64,000 nt of DNA from the NCBI GenBank assembly GCA_037367405.1, contig JAZKJV010011611.1, positions 579,081 through 643,080 on the forward strand. The letters run 5' to 3'. This DNA is from Ottelia alismoides (lineage: Eukaryota > Streptophyta > Magnoliopsida > Alismatales > Hydrocharitaceae). Made by a program: the position numbers and the translations under genes. The notes under the pieces were generated by a model. The model was not told the DNA's origin and did no database searches. It saw only the letters and a list, made by a program, of their open reading frames with translations. Position 1 is the first letter of the stretch, and every line of letters begins with the position of its first letter. Positions 37,650 to 49,040 of the stretch are shown here, one piece after another.

Positions 37650-39242
37650 TTTCTATTGTATATATTGCATATATACATTAGCCATAGCTCAATTTTTTAA
37701 AATTTTCACACCATTGGGGCTATAGGATTGTATTACATCTGTGAATTGATTTTTGCACAAAATGTTCTGAAAATAATTTTTGAAAATTATATACATATTT
37801 GACATGGTTTTCAAAAAGGTTTTACATGGTTGCAAAAATACGACTTGACATGTTTGAAAAATCATTTGCAAAATGTTTGAAAACCTACATATTCATGTGA
37901 CATTGTTTTGAAAAATATTTTACTTAGGTTTTTAAAACTGGGGTTTTATTTGTTTTGAAAATCTTTGTAAAAAATTTGGAAAATCTCTTTACATATGTGA
38001 CAATGTTTGCAAAAAGTTTTCAAAAAATATTTTCAAAGCTAAGGGTGTAAATGAGTCTAATTAACTAACTCTCTAGCTTGAAAAAAATGGAAAAGTAAAA
38101 ATAATAAAAAAGATTAACTTATTAATTGGTGTTACTCTCTGACACTTCCACTATGCACTTAAGGCTTGAGATGATCTTTAACACTCTCTTTAAGGAGTCC
38201 CTTGATTTGGAATTATACGTATTAATCATTAGGGTCTTGGACTTAAAAATTCACACTCTCCTAGTTCGAAGATATGCATGTTATATTTCATGCTTAATCT
38301 CCTTTGAAAGAATTTGACTATCCCTCGTAAGCACGACTGCATTTATCATTGAGATGAGTCAAAATATCACTAAGGTGACTGAGATTGGAAGTTTGAGTTT
38401 GGACTTGATCTATATGATGCTCGAGGATGGGATAATATTAATGACGGCTTCATGAAACCTGAGTGTCAGCATTTTAGCCAGTATGGGACTTGGTCTCATG
38501 CTATCTCTTGATTTTGAACTAAAATGCTAGGGTGTGATTACAATAACTAAATGAGTTGATCAGTGTGCACCAACTTTTGATAAAAGTAGTGGAGCTAGTA
38601 AAAAACAAATAAAAAAAGAAAGAAAATATTGAAATAAAAGCTCTCACCATACAAAGTCAAATATCAAAGAGCTTCTACCAAAGGCAAGTGCTCCCAACCA
38701 TTTCAAAGTATCCAGTTGGACCACCTCTATAAGGACCAAAAGTCGGGCTAGCACCTAAAAAGGGATCTGCATCATAAATACTGCAAGTCTGGGTGTAGAA
38801 GGTATATTAGATACTTAAAAAAGACACACCCCGGTGTACTCCCAGGAAAATAAGTGTAGACGACTCCAACTTCTTTTTAACGGACACACTGATTGAAAAG
38901 ATCAAAATGAAAATTTTGTTTAGTATTGGCACCTGAGAGAAGCCCTGTTCCAATGAGTTGAAGTGAAAATAAGTACACAATCCTTCATCCTCCATAATCT
39001 GGCCTTCCATATATCCCTTTGAAGTCAAACAAAATAAAGAGATGGTGGACTGAGGCAAGACTAGATTTATTCCCTAGAGTTGATGGTTGGGTCCTTGGGA
39101 GAGCTTTTGAGATTGGATTTTTTGGTGATGTATTGATTTTACTCTAATGATGCAGTCTACATTAAGTCATACTTCTTATATATATAGAAGTATACATTGA
39201 AAGTTTGATAATTAGAGGAGTTCAATTCCTTTTGATTAATAC

Positions 39243-39247
39243 ATGGA
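39243..39247. repeat. Target-site duplication ATGGA, left copy
   Basis: ATGGA here and at 53852-53856 directly flank element G. Confidence 0.93.
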
Positions 39248-41069
39248 TGATGAGCCGAAAAATCAATCAAACAATCCGGGTAAAGATAATCACTCTCGGG
39301 TCGTTGTGATCCAGATCTCGGAGATCAATCGGCTCGATCAAGAAAAATAAAGAGCAGACCACCAATCAACAAGATAAAACAATAAAAACCAAAATAGTGG
39401 CCCAGGCTATGAGATTAGCCTGGTGTAGCACCCAGGGTCGGACTTAGGGAGCACGAGTTGGCCTCGCGGCCTACGAAGTGGTCAAAAATGAAACAAAGCA
39501 AAAACAAGTATTTTTGGAGGTTTTTTAATTATTTTTATATTTTTTGGATTTTTAATAATGGAGGAAAATAATAAAAAGGTAAATACAAGCACAATTAATA
39601 AATTATTTAAATACTTTAAAAGGCTCCAAAAATTGAAACAAAAATATTTTTATGTTTTATAGGTTTTTTACTGTTTTTGATGAATTTTTGAGATCTTTAA
39701 GATTTTTATGCAATTTTCTAAAAATCAAAGAAGGTGAAAACAGTGAACTGTTGTCCAGTCAAGCTTGAAAGATCAATTTAAAATATCAAATTGATCTGTA
39801 AAAGCCTGGAGGTATTTTTTATGAAAAACATAAACAATAAAGAAAATTCAGGAAAATGGTTTATTATTTTTGGAGTTTTCTACAATTTTTTAGAATTTTT
39901 ATAAGTTTTTAAGTGTTTTTAATTTTTAAGGTCTTTGTATATCCAAAAATAGTCAAAAATGCACAGAAAATAAAACACACTAGAATTAACAAATCCTATT
40001 TTTTTTTGAATTTTTAAAAGAGTTTTTATTTTTTTATGACTTTCTAATCTGGACAGACACAAAAACAACTGTTTTTGAATTTTTAAAAATACTAAAAAGC
40101 CTCCAAAATGTACCCAAAAATTAGGGAAGTTTTTACACAGTGGCCGGAGCCACGTATCCTAATTTCACGCAATTTGGGTTGGATTTGATATTTTATTTAA
40201 ATCAAACAAAGGCTCCTAGTGCATAGGGACCTAAATGTAATAAAAACAAGTTGCAAATGCTAAACAGCAACACAGTAAGAAAACCCAAGGCCCAAAGTGC
40301 AAAAAGCCCACAATACGCGCACGATGCACGTGCTTCAGGCACGGAAGGACCTACTTGTAATTCCTATTTTATAGCATTCAAACAATAACACACAAGAAAC
40401 TATAGGGTAGAATATGCAATTTATCCAAAACCTCACGTGTCGATGCACGTGGACCACGTATAGAAGGACTATAACGCAAATCGAAAGAACATAAAGGTCC
40501 AAAGTGCAAATAACCCAAAATAAAAACAACTGTATAAAATATTTACAAGACCTAATCGAAATAGCAAAACAGACAAGGGCCTACAGGAAATTTACCCTTT
40601 ATTAACACGGACGGTTGAGGGGGTGCCACGTGGAAGATCGGACGACTGTTAGGCAAGGGCACCCCTTCGTCAGATCGAACGGTGAGGAGGAGGCCACGTG
40701 GAGATCAGACGGTGATGGATATAGGGCTCCTCTTCGGTTGAACGTGCGGTCCGGATCAACCCTCGGCTGGATCTGACGGTTGAAGGCTGCTCCTCAAATA
40801 GATGGTCTGGATAACACCTGGAGCGTCGGGGACAATCGGACGGCTAATGAAGGTCTTGGATGAACTCGACTCCGGCAAACTTCGACGGAGCACCACGGGT
40901 GCGCTGGACCTCCTCAGGGGCTGCAAAGATGTGGAACAGAATCGCCAAGGCCTCCTGCAGCTAGTGGACTCCTCCGATGAGACCGGGAAGCTCCGAGGAG
41001 CTCCGACGATGAAGGCAGAGCTGAGACTCTGTGCATGAACCTTGGACCTCCAGGTGAGGTCCCTTTGAC

Positions 41070-41378
41070 CTAGAAAATGGCACGAGAGGACTCCTGGGTC
41101 GAGGGCAAACTGCCTCAACCCGGTTAGGGGTGGTGTGGGTGGCTGGATGGGTCATGGCGAGGACCTCCAGCGAAGCGACGGCGAGGGAGGTGGAGCCTTG
41201 GCTCCAGGGCGAGCCAGTGGATGTGTGGGTGAAGAACATGAAGAGGGGTCTCGCGGTCGTGATAGGAAAGTCGGATGGTCGGAACGATGATCGGAGTGGA
41301 CGGAATCGATCGGAGAAGGCGGCGGAGCGAATTGGGCGTAATCATAAATTAAAGGAAACTAAGGGGAATAGGGTCTAC
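41070..41378 (-). other. Candidate intron in element G 3' LTR (309 nt)
   Basis: In the minus sense the donor is TCAG/GTAGACC and the acceptor CCATTTTCTAG/GTC. It aligns with 52203-52513 in the other LTR. Confidence 0.45.
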
Positions 41379-41631
41379 CTGACGAATGCAATCGACTTGG
41401 AATGAGCTCCCAAAGCTCTGGGTAGTCACCTCGAGGGTTCGTCGGGTGCCGAGGCTCGGGCACAGCTCGCGGCGGCGCACGGCGGCAGATGTCACCGGAT
41501 CAGTGGCAACAAGCGTCCTCTCCTCTCTTCGACACTACGCTCACTCAGTTGTCACTCTGGGGAGCACAATGGAGGTCCTGGGACGAAGGGGCAGCACCAA
41601 AGATGGCGTGAATTATGCGGCGGAGGTCGAG

Positions 41632-41638
41632 CTTTATA
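41632..41638 (-). promoter_or_regulatory. TATA box of element G 3' LTR
   Basis: CGTATAAAGCTCG on the minus strand, about 255 bases before the candidate donor. It is identical in the other LTR at 52767-52773. Confidence 0.65.
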
Positions 41639-42720
41639 CGGCTAGGGGTCCGAGAAGAAGAGTGGCGGGCGAGTGATTCGGAGCTCGGACCCCGAGGCAA
41701 ATCTCCGGGCGTGGATTAGGGAAGGTTCAGGTGCAATCAGAACCCGGGGTTTGCGCAAATGGTGGTCAGATATGGTTTGGGAAATTAGTCGAAGTTGGGT
41801 CGCGCGCGAGATCCGCGAGGGAAATGGTCCAGGGGGGAGTTGACCGGGGGTCAACATCCCCTGTGGACAAATCAGATCGCGTCATTTAATAAATATTTGG
41901 AAATTCAATTTAAAATAATAAATGACCTTATTTCGAAAAAAATAAAATATAAAAAATGTTTATTTATTTTTAAATTATTTTTTAGTGGTTTTTATTTATT
42001 TGTTTGAAATATAAATTAGGTATTTATAAAATATTATTATATACAGGTATATACATATGTATTTTTTATTTTTTTATTTTAAATTATTTATTTTTATCCA
42101 TTTATTCCAATTTTATATTTTATTTATTTATAGAATAAAATTTGGAATAAAGGGATATTTTTATTTTATTTTCATTTTTCTAATTTTTATTTTATTTATT
42201 TACATTATGGAATATGGAATATGTACATATTTTTATTAGATTTTAATTATTTATTTACAAGGTGATAATAAATAAATATGTGGTTTTATACACATGGTCT
42301 ATGTACAATGAAGACGGGAATTTTTTTTTCATTTCTATTTTGATTTTATATTTACAAATATATACAAATAAATAAGCACACATTTTTATTTTGAGTAAGA
42401 GGAAAATAATTTTTATTTAATTACAGGTATATGTATAAACACATGAGCTTCCCTATCTCTCTCTACTTGGGATCTTTTGCGGTGAGGCCCATGCTGAGCC
42501 CTCCCTTAGGATTAGGTCGCTCAATATTTATTCTAAATATCTTCCTCTTTTTCTTTTATTTCTTTATTCTTTTATTTGTGCACAAAAACATGCTAATTAT
42601 TGAAATTTACACAATGCATGCTAAATGATAATTATTGCTATTTACAAGAATATACATGTGTTTTGCATAGGTTTTGTAGCTAAAATAAAAGAATAAAGAG
42701 TGATGAATGGGTATTCATCA

Positions 42721-42736
42721 CCCCCCTATACTTAAC
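42721..42736 (-). other. Polypurine tract of element G
   Basis: GTTAAGTATAGGGGGG on the minus strand, directly before the LTR start. This is the same word that closes the array units. Confidence 0.85.
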
Positions 42737-44326
42737 TTTGCCAGTCCCTTAGCAAATACTTATTTGAAAAAGAAGTGCAAAAGAGAAAGAGAAAGAGGAG
42801 AAATCAAGGTTGATTATTAAAACTTTGCTTCATTAAATTGAAATATGAAGCTCGGTCAGACCTTTGGATTATTAATTTGTCGGAACCTTATTTGGACTTA
42901 AGCTTAAAACTTAACATCCTCTAAGTTCCACCAATCTATGGGCAAGACTCCTCAATAAACCAGATCAGAACAAGTCTACATACACAAACTCTAATGACCA
43001 TGAATATTTCCTTGTACGGTGTAAGTGATATGTAGCTCCCCACCTCAGAAGTAACAAAGAAACAACCACCCTCAACCTGGTAAGTCTAATGCCTCGGTCT
43101 AACAACTCTTTCCTCGAGAAGTAGGGTATTCCCTTCTAAGTTCAAGTGCAACCGGCTCAAGAAGAGGGGGAGGAAGAGAATGGACCATGGCCAATGTAGC
43201 CATGTATCCTTGGGAGCTCTAACCAATGTAGTTGAGCCTCCCGTTGCAAGCTTCATGAGATGGAACATGTATACCATAAGCTTTTGCTTTATTTGACTAT
43301 ATACACTCCGGTGGGATTATTAAATTTTCAATCTGACCCACCACTTTTTTGGAGTTCTTTTCTTTTTGCACATTTTTTTGTATGCATCTGTACAACATAT
43401 CTACATGGTGCAGCATATATACAAGGAGTTTTTCCTCTTGAGCCAGTAGACTATCCCTCTTTTGAAGCTTTATTGCAACCCACGGCTTCTGTCTTTAGAC
43501 TTCATAACCACCAGACCAAGTTGAGATGCACTTCCTTCACTATAAGAAGAAGAGAGGTTCCGCCTAGAAGTACTACCCTCATATGCTACCCCAAGCCAAA
43601 GGAAACTGCCTCCTCACCACCTCATCCGTGGAGAGCTATGTGTAAGGTGCTAGTGCAAGTAAAGCCATTGTCTCTGAGAGTCATGCATGTGTTGTCAAGT
43701 GCTCTACTTAGGCTCATCAAGATGACATATGCTCATAGCCTAGTGGAATCAAAGAATTAAGTCCCCATGGACCTAAAAAGTCTCAATCCTAAGCCCTCTA
43801 AGGTTCCTCTTATTGTTATGTGGATTAAGGTCTTAACCAAGCTTCATTTGTCAATTTAATTCCAGGCTTAGTTTAAACGTCAACTATGATTTGGAAAAAC
43901 TGTGCAAGTATTTACAAAGATGCTATTTTACAATTATGCAATTTACAAATGTTTACAAATGTGCAAAATTTTTGAAAAATGCTTCAAAACATGGATGTAT
44001 GCATGAATGCGAAGTTTTGCAAAACTTTTACAAAAATTTACACAAGGTTTTTGCAAACTTTTTGTTTTCAATACATTTTGCAAAAATTTTGTACTATATA
44101 CATAGTTTTGATATGAAAATATTTACAAGCTATTTACACAAAAAGATTTTACAATCATTTGTACAAAAAAATTTGATAGATACATAGGTATGTGCAAGAT
44201 GAATTTTATATACAAGGGAAAGTTTTTAAAATTTTTATGGATTTTCAGGTTTTTAGCCATTTTTATTTATTAACACACTCACACAAAGTACGAGTTATGG
44301 CTAAAGTATATATGAAATATATACAC
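42737..44326 (-). mobile_element. Element G 3' non-coding region
   Basis: It lies between the array and the polypurine tract. It resembles element A 600-2090 in reverse complement (for example GACCTTAATCCAC in both). It holds a 166-residue frame on the opposite strand (43260-43760), discussed separately. No conserved gene is seen. Confidence 0.65.
43260..43760 (+). other. Antisense ORF of 166 residues in element G, doubtful
   Basis: An open frame runs antisense to G between its pol end and 3' LTR. The translation starts MEHVYHKLLLYLTIY, has a hydrophobic segment near residues 25-50 (WSSFLFAHFFVCICTTYL) and a basic, proline-rich middle. Some Tat-lineage elements carry an antisense ORF in this place (established), but I see no recognisable domain, and the matching region of element A has no comparable long frame. 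It may be chance. Confidence 0.2.
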
Positions 44327-44681
44327 ACCCCCCTATACTTAGCTCGAACGATGTCCTCATAGTGATCAAGAGCGATGAAGAAGACATAACTCCTGCTTAG
44401 TATAGGGAAGTAAAAAGGAATGGTTATATACAAAGACGAATCAAAGAATAGAATGAAGAGAACTCGGTGTTTCCCCCTATACTTAGGATCAAGTAATCCT
44501 AAGTATAGCAAGCTGTACATGAAGGGAAATCCGAGTGAAGGATGTACAGGTTCTACCCCCCTATACTTAGGGTGAAATATCCCTAAGTATAAGCAGCAAA
44601 ACAGGGGTAGAAAGGATCAAAAGAATACCCGAGAGTCCGACGTCCCCCCTATACTTAGGGTAAAGTACACCCTAAGTATAG
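44327..44681 (-). repeat. Stem-loop/G-tract array of element G (four units)
   Basis: Units in plus coordinates are 44327-44407 (long loop with ATGTCCTCAT at 44351-44360), 44473-44508, 44556-44591 and 44644-44681. Each has CCCCCCTATACTTAGG...CCTAAGTATAG, so on the element's own strand each ends in AAGTATAGGGGGG. It resembles element A's array in unit number and order. Confidence 0.85.
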
Positions 44682-44813
44682 CATAATCATAAGATGAGAG
44701 AAGGGATGTAGGACTAAAGAATATAGTGATATGGACAACTAGATCTATACAAGTCGGAAGAACAGTGATAATCAGGCGTGAGATGCAATAGATGTGAGTC
44801 AAGAGACCATATC

Positions 44814-45064
44814 TCACGTAAAGTGAATCGGGGAAACATCAACGACCTGTGGCTCATGATCTAGATATGGCTTGAGCAGTTGGCCGTTCACTCGAAAGGT
44901 AGCATCAGAAGACAACTCAGATATATCAATACTCCCATTGTCATGCACCTTTCTAACCAGATAAGATCCCTTCCATTTGCTATGTAGCTTCCCTGGAAAT
45001 AGACGAAGCCTAGCATCAAACAGTCATACTCTCTGTCCTGGCTCAAACTGCTTGTGGCAGATAT
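44814..45064 (-). pseudogene. Element G pol C-terminal end (after integrase core)
   Basis: The minus strand reads KQFEPGQRV, stop, LFDARLRLFPGKLHSKWKGSYLVRKV, then ATFRVNGQLLKPYL, to a stop at 44814-44816. This is the C-terminal tail of Athila/Tat-like integrase (family pattern FEPGQKVWLFNSRLRLFPGKL, FKVNGQRLKPY). The stop at 45024-45026 replaces the tryptophan of VWLF (TGG to TGA). The catalytic integrase core is absent upstream. Confidence 0.85.
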
Positions 45065-45069
45065 GAGAA

Positions 45070-45560
45070 TCATAATGACTGGGTACATCTCATGCTCACC
45101 CGCAAGGAACCTATACTTCAGCAACACTGGTAGTGGCTTCAGCTCTGGACAAGTCAGTGCTGGCAAATCTGGCTTCTGAACAATCCGAGTGTATGCGGCC
45201 AAATCTGCACGGGAGAAAGAGAACTCTCGCTCACAAACTGGATCTGGAGAAGGCTGCTCTGCTGGACTGTCTCTGCTCTGTATGGCATCTACCTCCTCCC
45301 TAGCTGCAAGCTCAGTGGAAGTCAGACATGGAATAAGATCATCAAACTCTGCCCAATCAACATCTGACTCCAAAGGATCTGTATCATGCTCATAAAAATT
45401 GGTCTCGCGGTCAAGAACCGGCTCTGTTGACTGTGAAGTATCCTGGACCAGAATGCGCTCTCCAAGCTCTCCTCTACTAGCGTCTCTGCTTTAGCGAACT
45501 CTAAAGGTGAGAGGATGGCATGTGCGATTGGATCTGCCCAAACGGCCCCGTCATCTGTGA
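45070..45560 (-). pseudogene. Element G protease-RT linker and RT entry, joined to pol tail
   Basis: This frame contains PELKPLPVLLKYRFLAGEHEMYPVI, the segment that introduces RT in Athila/Tat-like pol. Instead of continuing into RT, the sequence passes within about 15 bases into the integrase C-terminal segment. So roughly 2-3 kb encoding RT, RNase H and most of integrase has been lost at about 45065-45085. Upstream linker sequence is acidic and shifted between frames. Confidence 0.8.
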
Positions 45561-46298
45561 TCATAAAATCGTATGGATGTCTCGCCCTGACTCTGTCATC
45601 TGCTCTGAATATGTACTCGACTTTGAGCAAGTTGAATCTCTGGCTCTGATATCCTCGACCGTCTCTATTTGTACACTCTCGCCCTCAACGCGAAAGTATA
45701 CCTTCCCGCTATCATGGTCGGTCACTGCCTTGGTTGTGGCCAAGAACGGGTGACCTAGAATGATGGGGGTATCGGTCACAGACTTAGGGATCTCCATGTC
45801 CAACACAACGAAGTCCACGGGGAATTGCAGGCCCTGAATCGTGACGACAACGTCCCTCAGCAACCCTTTCGGCCTCTTGACAGATCGATCAGCAAACTAA
45901 AGGACTATCCTGCTCTGTCGTAGAGTGCCCAACTCGAAGCGGTCGAGAAGGGCTACCGGAAGTAGGTTGATCGAAGAATCACTGTCTAATAGAGTGCGGT
46001 CGAACCTCTGCTCATGGATATGGCATCTGACATATGGGGCTCCAGAATCTGGCCTCTTGGCCGGCAGACGGTTCTGGATCACGAAACACGTGGCCGGGGT
46101 AAGCACATGGATCTCAGACTGGTGGTTCCTCCTCTTCCTCCTAACTGTGGTCCTGTCTCTGAGTGATCTCTGGAGTAGAGGGATGTGCTCCAAGGCCTCC
46201 TGGAGAGTCAGCTGAATGTGAAATCTGTCAATCATTTGCTGGCTGAACTCTACCTGATGGTTCTTTTTCTGATTTTCTTTTTTCTGTCCCTTACCCAA
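45561..46298 (-). pseudogene. Element G retropepsin-like protease
   Basis: The frame reads basic N-terminal sequence, then RFDRTLLDSDSSINLLP, LGTLRQSRIVL, a TAG stop (45897-45899), FADRSVKRPKGLLRDV, FPVDFVVLDME and PIILGHPFLATTKAV. This is a complete Athila/Tat-like aspartic protease unit. The catalytic D-S-G reads D-S-D, so the glycine is lost, and the TAG sits where relatives have Q (LQFADRS). Both lesions would inactivate it. Confidence 0.9.
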
Positions 46299-46308
46299 AT
46301 GGAGTGCT

Positions 46309-46764
46309 CTAGGAAGGGGACCACAGGGTCCTTCTCAGATTAAGGACTAGGAGAGGGTCTAGGCTGCTCAAGCACGGCAGATCCACACATACATCATCAT
46401 GCACCACAGGTGGATTAGAATAAAACAAACCCTTTCCTTTATTTCCAGAAGTGTCCTGAGATACAAGTATAGATGGAAAAACAACAGGACTAGCAGAAGT
46501 AGAAATGGTGGTCTCAGCACCACCCTCGGCATGTCGACTCGCGGCCTCAGTACCGCGCTCTGGCTCGGCAACTATGGTGGCGTCAGTACCACCTCCTCCA
46601 TTTGGTGTAGTGACGGCCTCAGTATCGTCGTGTGGATCAACATCCATGGTGGCGTCAGCACCACCGTCATCATCTCTCGCGGCCTCAGTACCACGCTCCT
46701 CCTCGCCTGGCACTCCTGAAGTAGCGTGGGAACGTCACTCAGACGAGGCGCCGCCTGCTGGCAT
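46309..46764 (-). pseudogene. Element G gag-protease spacer with peptide repeats
   Basis: The acidic, Gly/Ala/Thr-rich segment has imperfect repeats around RGTEAA and GGADATM/GGTDATI/GGAETTI. In DNA, GGCCTCAGTACC-type words recur at about 46540, 46613 and 46680, and GGTGGCGTCAGTACCACC twice. The spacer lies between the gag end motif and the protease. Function unknown. Confidence 0.6.
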
Positions 46765-49040
46765 CCTACCGCTCCTAAGTGTAACAAAATCAGTATCAAA
46801 CAGATATGCAGACATATCACCAAATGTATCACTAGGAGTAGCATACTCTGTGAAATCTACCTGCTTAGATTTCCTCTTCGGGTTGTTCGGGTTTGGCTCA
46901 ATCTGGGAAGGGATGGCAGCCTTCCCTCTCACGATCTCTCGCACCTCTTGGCGGAACTCATCCATCTCCCGTTGGAAGGTAGCCTGCTGCTCTGTCACGA
47001 GTTGGGCTATGTCGTCCAAGGAATGGTTCTCATAGGATGGCCCATGAGAACCTGACGGGTGGCCTCTCTGGTAGTGAGGTTGCTGCTGCTGGTACGGGTA
47101 CTGTTGTGGCTAGTGAGAGGGGTACTGTTGATGCTGCTGTTGAGGCTGATCATGCCTCCCAGAATGTCCCTGCTGATAGGGACGAGGACTATACTGCGAT
47201 GACTGATGTTGCTGCTATTGCTGGTACACTGGGGGCTGCTGCTGCTGGTGATCTCACTGATGGTCGTACTGGCCACCCTGACCTGAAGGCTACTGCTGGG
47301 AGCTGGCACCTCCAGCCGACCAACGGAATCCGGGATGGTCTCGTCGGATACCAGGCTGGGGTCGGTCATACCAAATCCCGTTGACATCCATCAACGGCTC
47401 GGTCTCGTAGGAGGGTGGCGGGAGTACTGCCAGAGGCTGATCCGGATAGTAGACCACCATCTGAGTGTCTGGGGATGGTGGTGACTGGTAGTAAGGTTGC
47501 GGCTGCTAGTACGGCTCCGCCTGTACAAGGTGGACCTGTCTAGGCTGGCTGGAGCTGGAGCGCTGGGATGAGCTGCCACTACCACTTGGATCTCCTCGTG
47601 ACTGAAGACGGGGCTGAGAAGCCGTCTGTGCCTCCTAGAGACACATGATCTGTGTCTTCAAGTCACTCAGCATCTGTGCCATCTGATCCATCTGTGATAT
47701 GCTCTGGCACTACTTCTTCTCTATAATCTCCATTCGGTCCAGCTTCTCGTTGATAATGCCCATGTCGGCGGCTGTGGACTCGGCCTGTGTGGCTGCCGCT
47801 GACGAAGTAGAAGGACCAGCGTTGACCCGTGCTATCCTCTGGTACTACACGGTCTGTGGCTGGGGGCGTCCCTGAGTGTAGAGTCTGGTCTGGGACATCA
47901 CTGTATAGTTCTCGGCCATCTCCTCGTAGATGGCCCAGACCTGATCATGATCCTTGGCAAAGTAGGACCCGCCACAAGAAGCGTTCACCAGGTCCTACAG
48001 CTCTGGTGTCAACCTGTAAAAGAAGCTCTGAACAAGGATCGGCTTCGAGATATCATGGTGCGGGCATATGTCGGTAAGCTCTCTAAACCTCTCCCATGCC
48101 TCGTGAAACTGCTCGTTGGGGAGCATGGAGAATTTGCTGATCAGGGTCCTCGCTGCGTTCGTCCGCCCGAGTGGATATTACTTGTTCAAGTACTCGTTGC
48201 GGAGCTGCTCCTACGTGTATATAAACCTCCCTAAGTGCTTCAGCCAGTTGGCTGCTCTGTCTGCCAGGGAGAAAGGAAAAGCAATCATCTTGATGGTTTC
48301 CTCGTCCACCTGACGGTCGTGGACGGTGCTGCAGATCATCTCGAACTCCTGGAGATGAAGATGGGGCTCCTCAGTGGCGAGCCCATGGAACCGGGGTAGA
48401 AGCTGAAGAGTGTTCGGGGGAACTTGAAGTCCCCCACGATAGCTGGTAGTACGACCCAACGATGTGTCAAAGTCGATCCGGGGTTGTGCAACTCCCGCAT
48501 CGGTCTCAGTGGCTCTGCTGCTGCTGCGGCTGCTGCCGCATCACCACGTATCCACGGTCTGTCTCTAGGCCCGTGCTCCTCACAGTTTGCTCTCATCTGC
48601 TCCATCTCTCTCCGCATATCAATCATGAATGCACCGTGATCCCTCAACTGTTGTTGTACTGTCCCAAGGGAGGCGATCAGGGTGTTGTTGATCGCACCCT
48701 GGTCCAGGATAAATGTCTGCTCTCCTCGGGGGCCTCCGATGCGGTCATCACTGCTGCCGGCCATGGTCTCTGCAAAGGCAAAAGACCCAAACTCAGGTGT
48801 CGATAAATCATCAGTCTGCTGTCTTGCATATGACACTCGTGTCTCAGGAGTCGTAGAAGGGTGGTCAAGGGGGAACAGGGCGGAGTCGAACTCGGGTTCG
48901 GAGAGCGGGTCTGGGCTCTCACGAACCAACCTAGATGGACGGGCGGGAGTGCTGAAAAGCGGTGCAGCCAGAGGCTGCCTAAGAGACCTCCTGCCCATCA
49001 TCTTGATATGGCGAGTCGGGCGGATGGGATCTGGAAACAA
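46735..49040 (-). pseudogene. Element G gag (Athila/Tat-like), multiply interrupted
   Basis: The N-terminal frame (48336-49040, 234 residues) has a polyalanine run and a predicted helical region (EQMRANCEEH). A frameshift near 48422 leads into the retrotransposon gag domain: GLATEEPHLHLQEFE, ETIKMIAFPFSLADRAANWL, ARTLISKFSMLPNEQFHEAWERFREL, CPHHDISKPI. A Gln-rich stretch (about 47050-47650) and a coiled-coil-like segment (TEQQATFQREMDEFRQEV) follow, ending IPSQIEPNPNN and VTLRSGR (46765-46785), typical of Athila-like gag. At least eleven in-frame stops lie in 47110-48213, mostly TAG in place of CAG. No functional capsid protein can be made. Confidence 0.9.

Larger units (their letters stand above)
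36202..39247 (+). mobile_element. Element B non-coding interior, left part
   Basis: It shares blocks with element C's interior in the same order and has no gag or pol signature. The largest plus-strand frame (36367-36552) has no match in C. The part at 38560-38850 aligns with 26130-26420 of C but is interrupted by stops. Confidence 0.7.
39248..42720 (-). mobile_element. Element G 3' LTR
   Basis: 3473 bp. In the minus sense it begins TGATGAAT/ACCC/ATTCATCA and ends GGCTCATCA. The TATA box is at 41632-41638 and the candidate intron at 41070-41378. A GC-rich middle (about 40600-41870) lies between AT-rich flanks. Frames inside the GC-rich part also occur in the 5' LTR but carry no recognisable protein. 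Confidence 0.95.

Noticed and set aside
40756..41676. Several frames of 70-120 residues in element G's 3' LTR, repeated at 51879-52721 in the 5' LTR
   Set aside because: They recur because the LTR is duplicated. They overlap on both strands, cross the candidate intron, and show no known domain.
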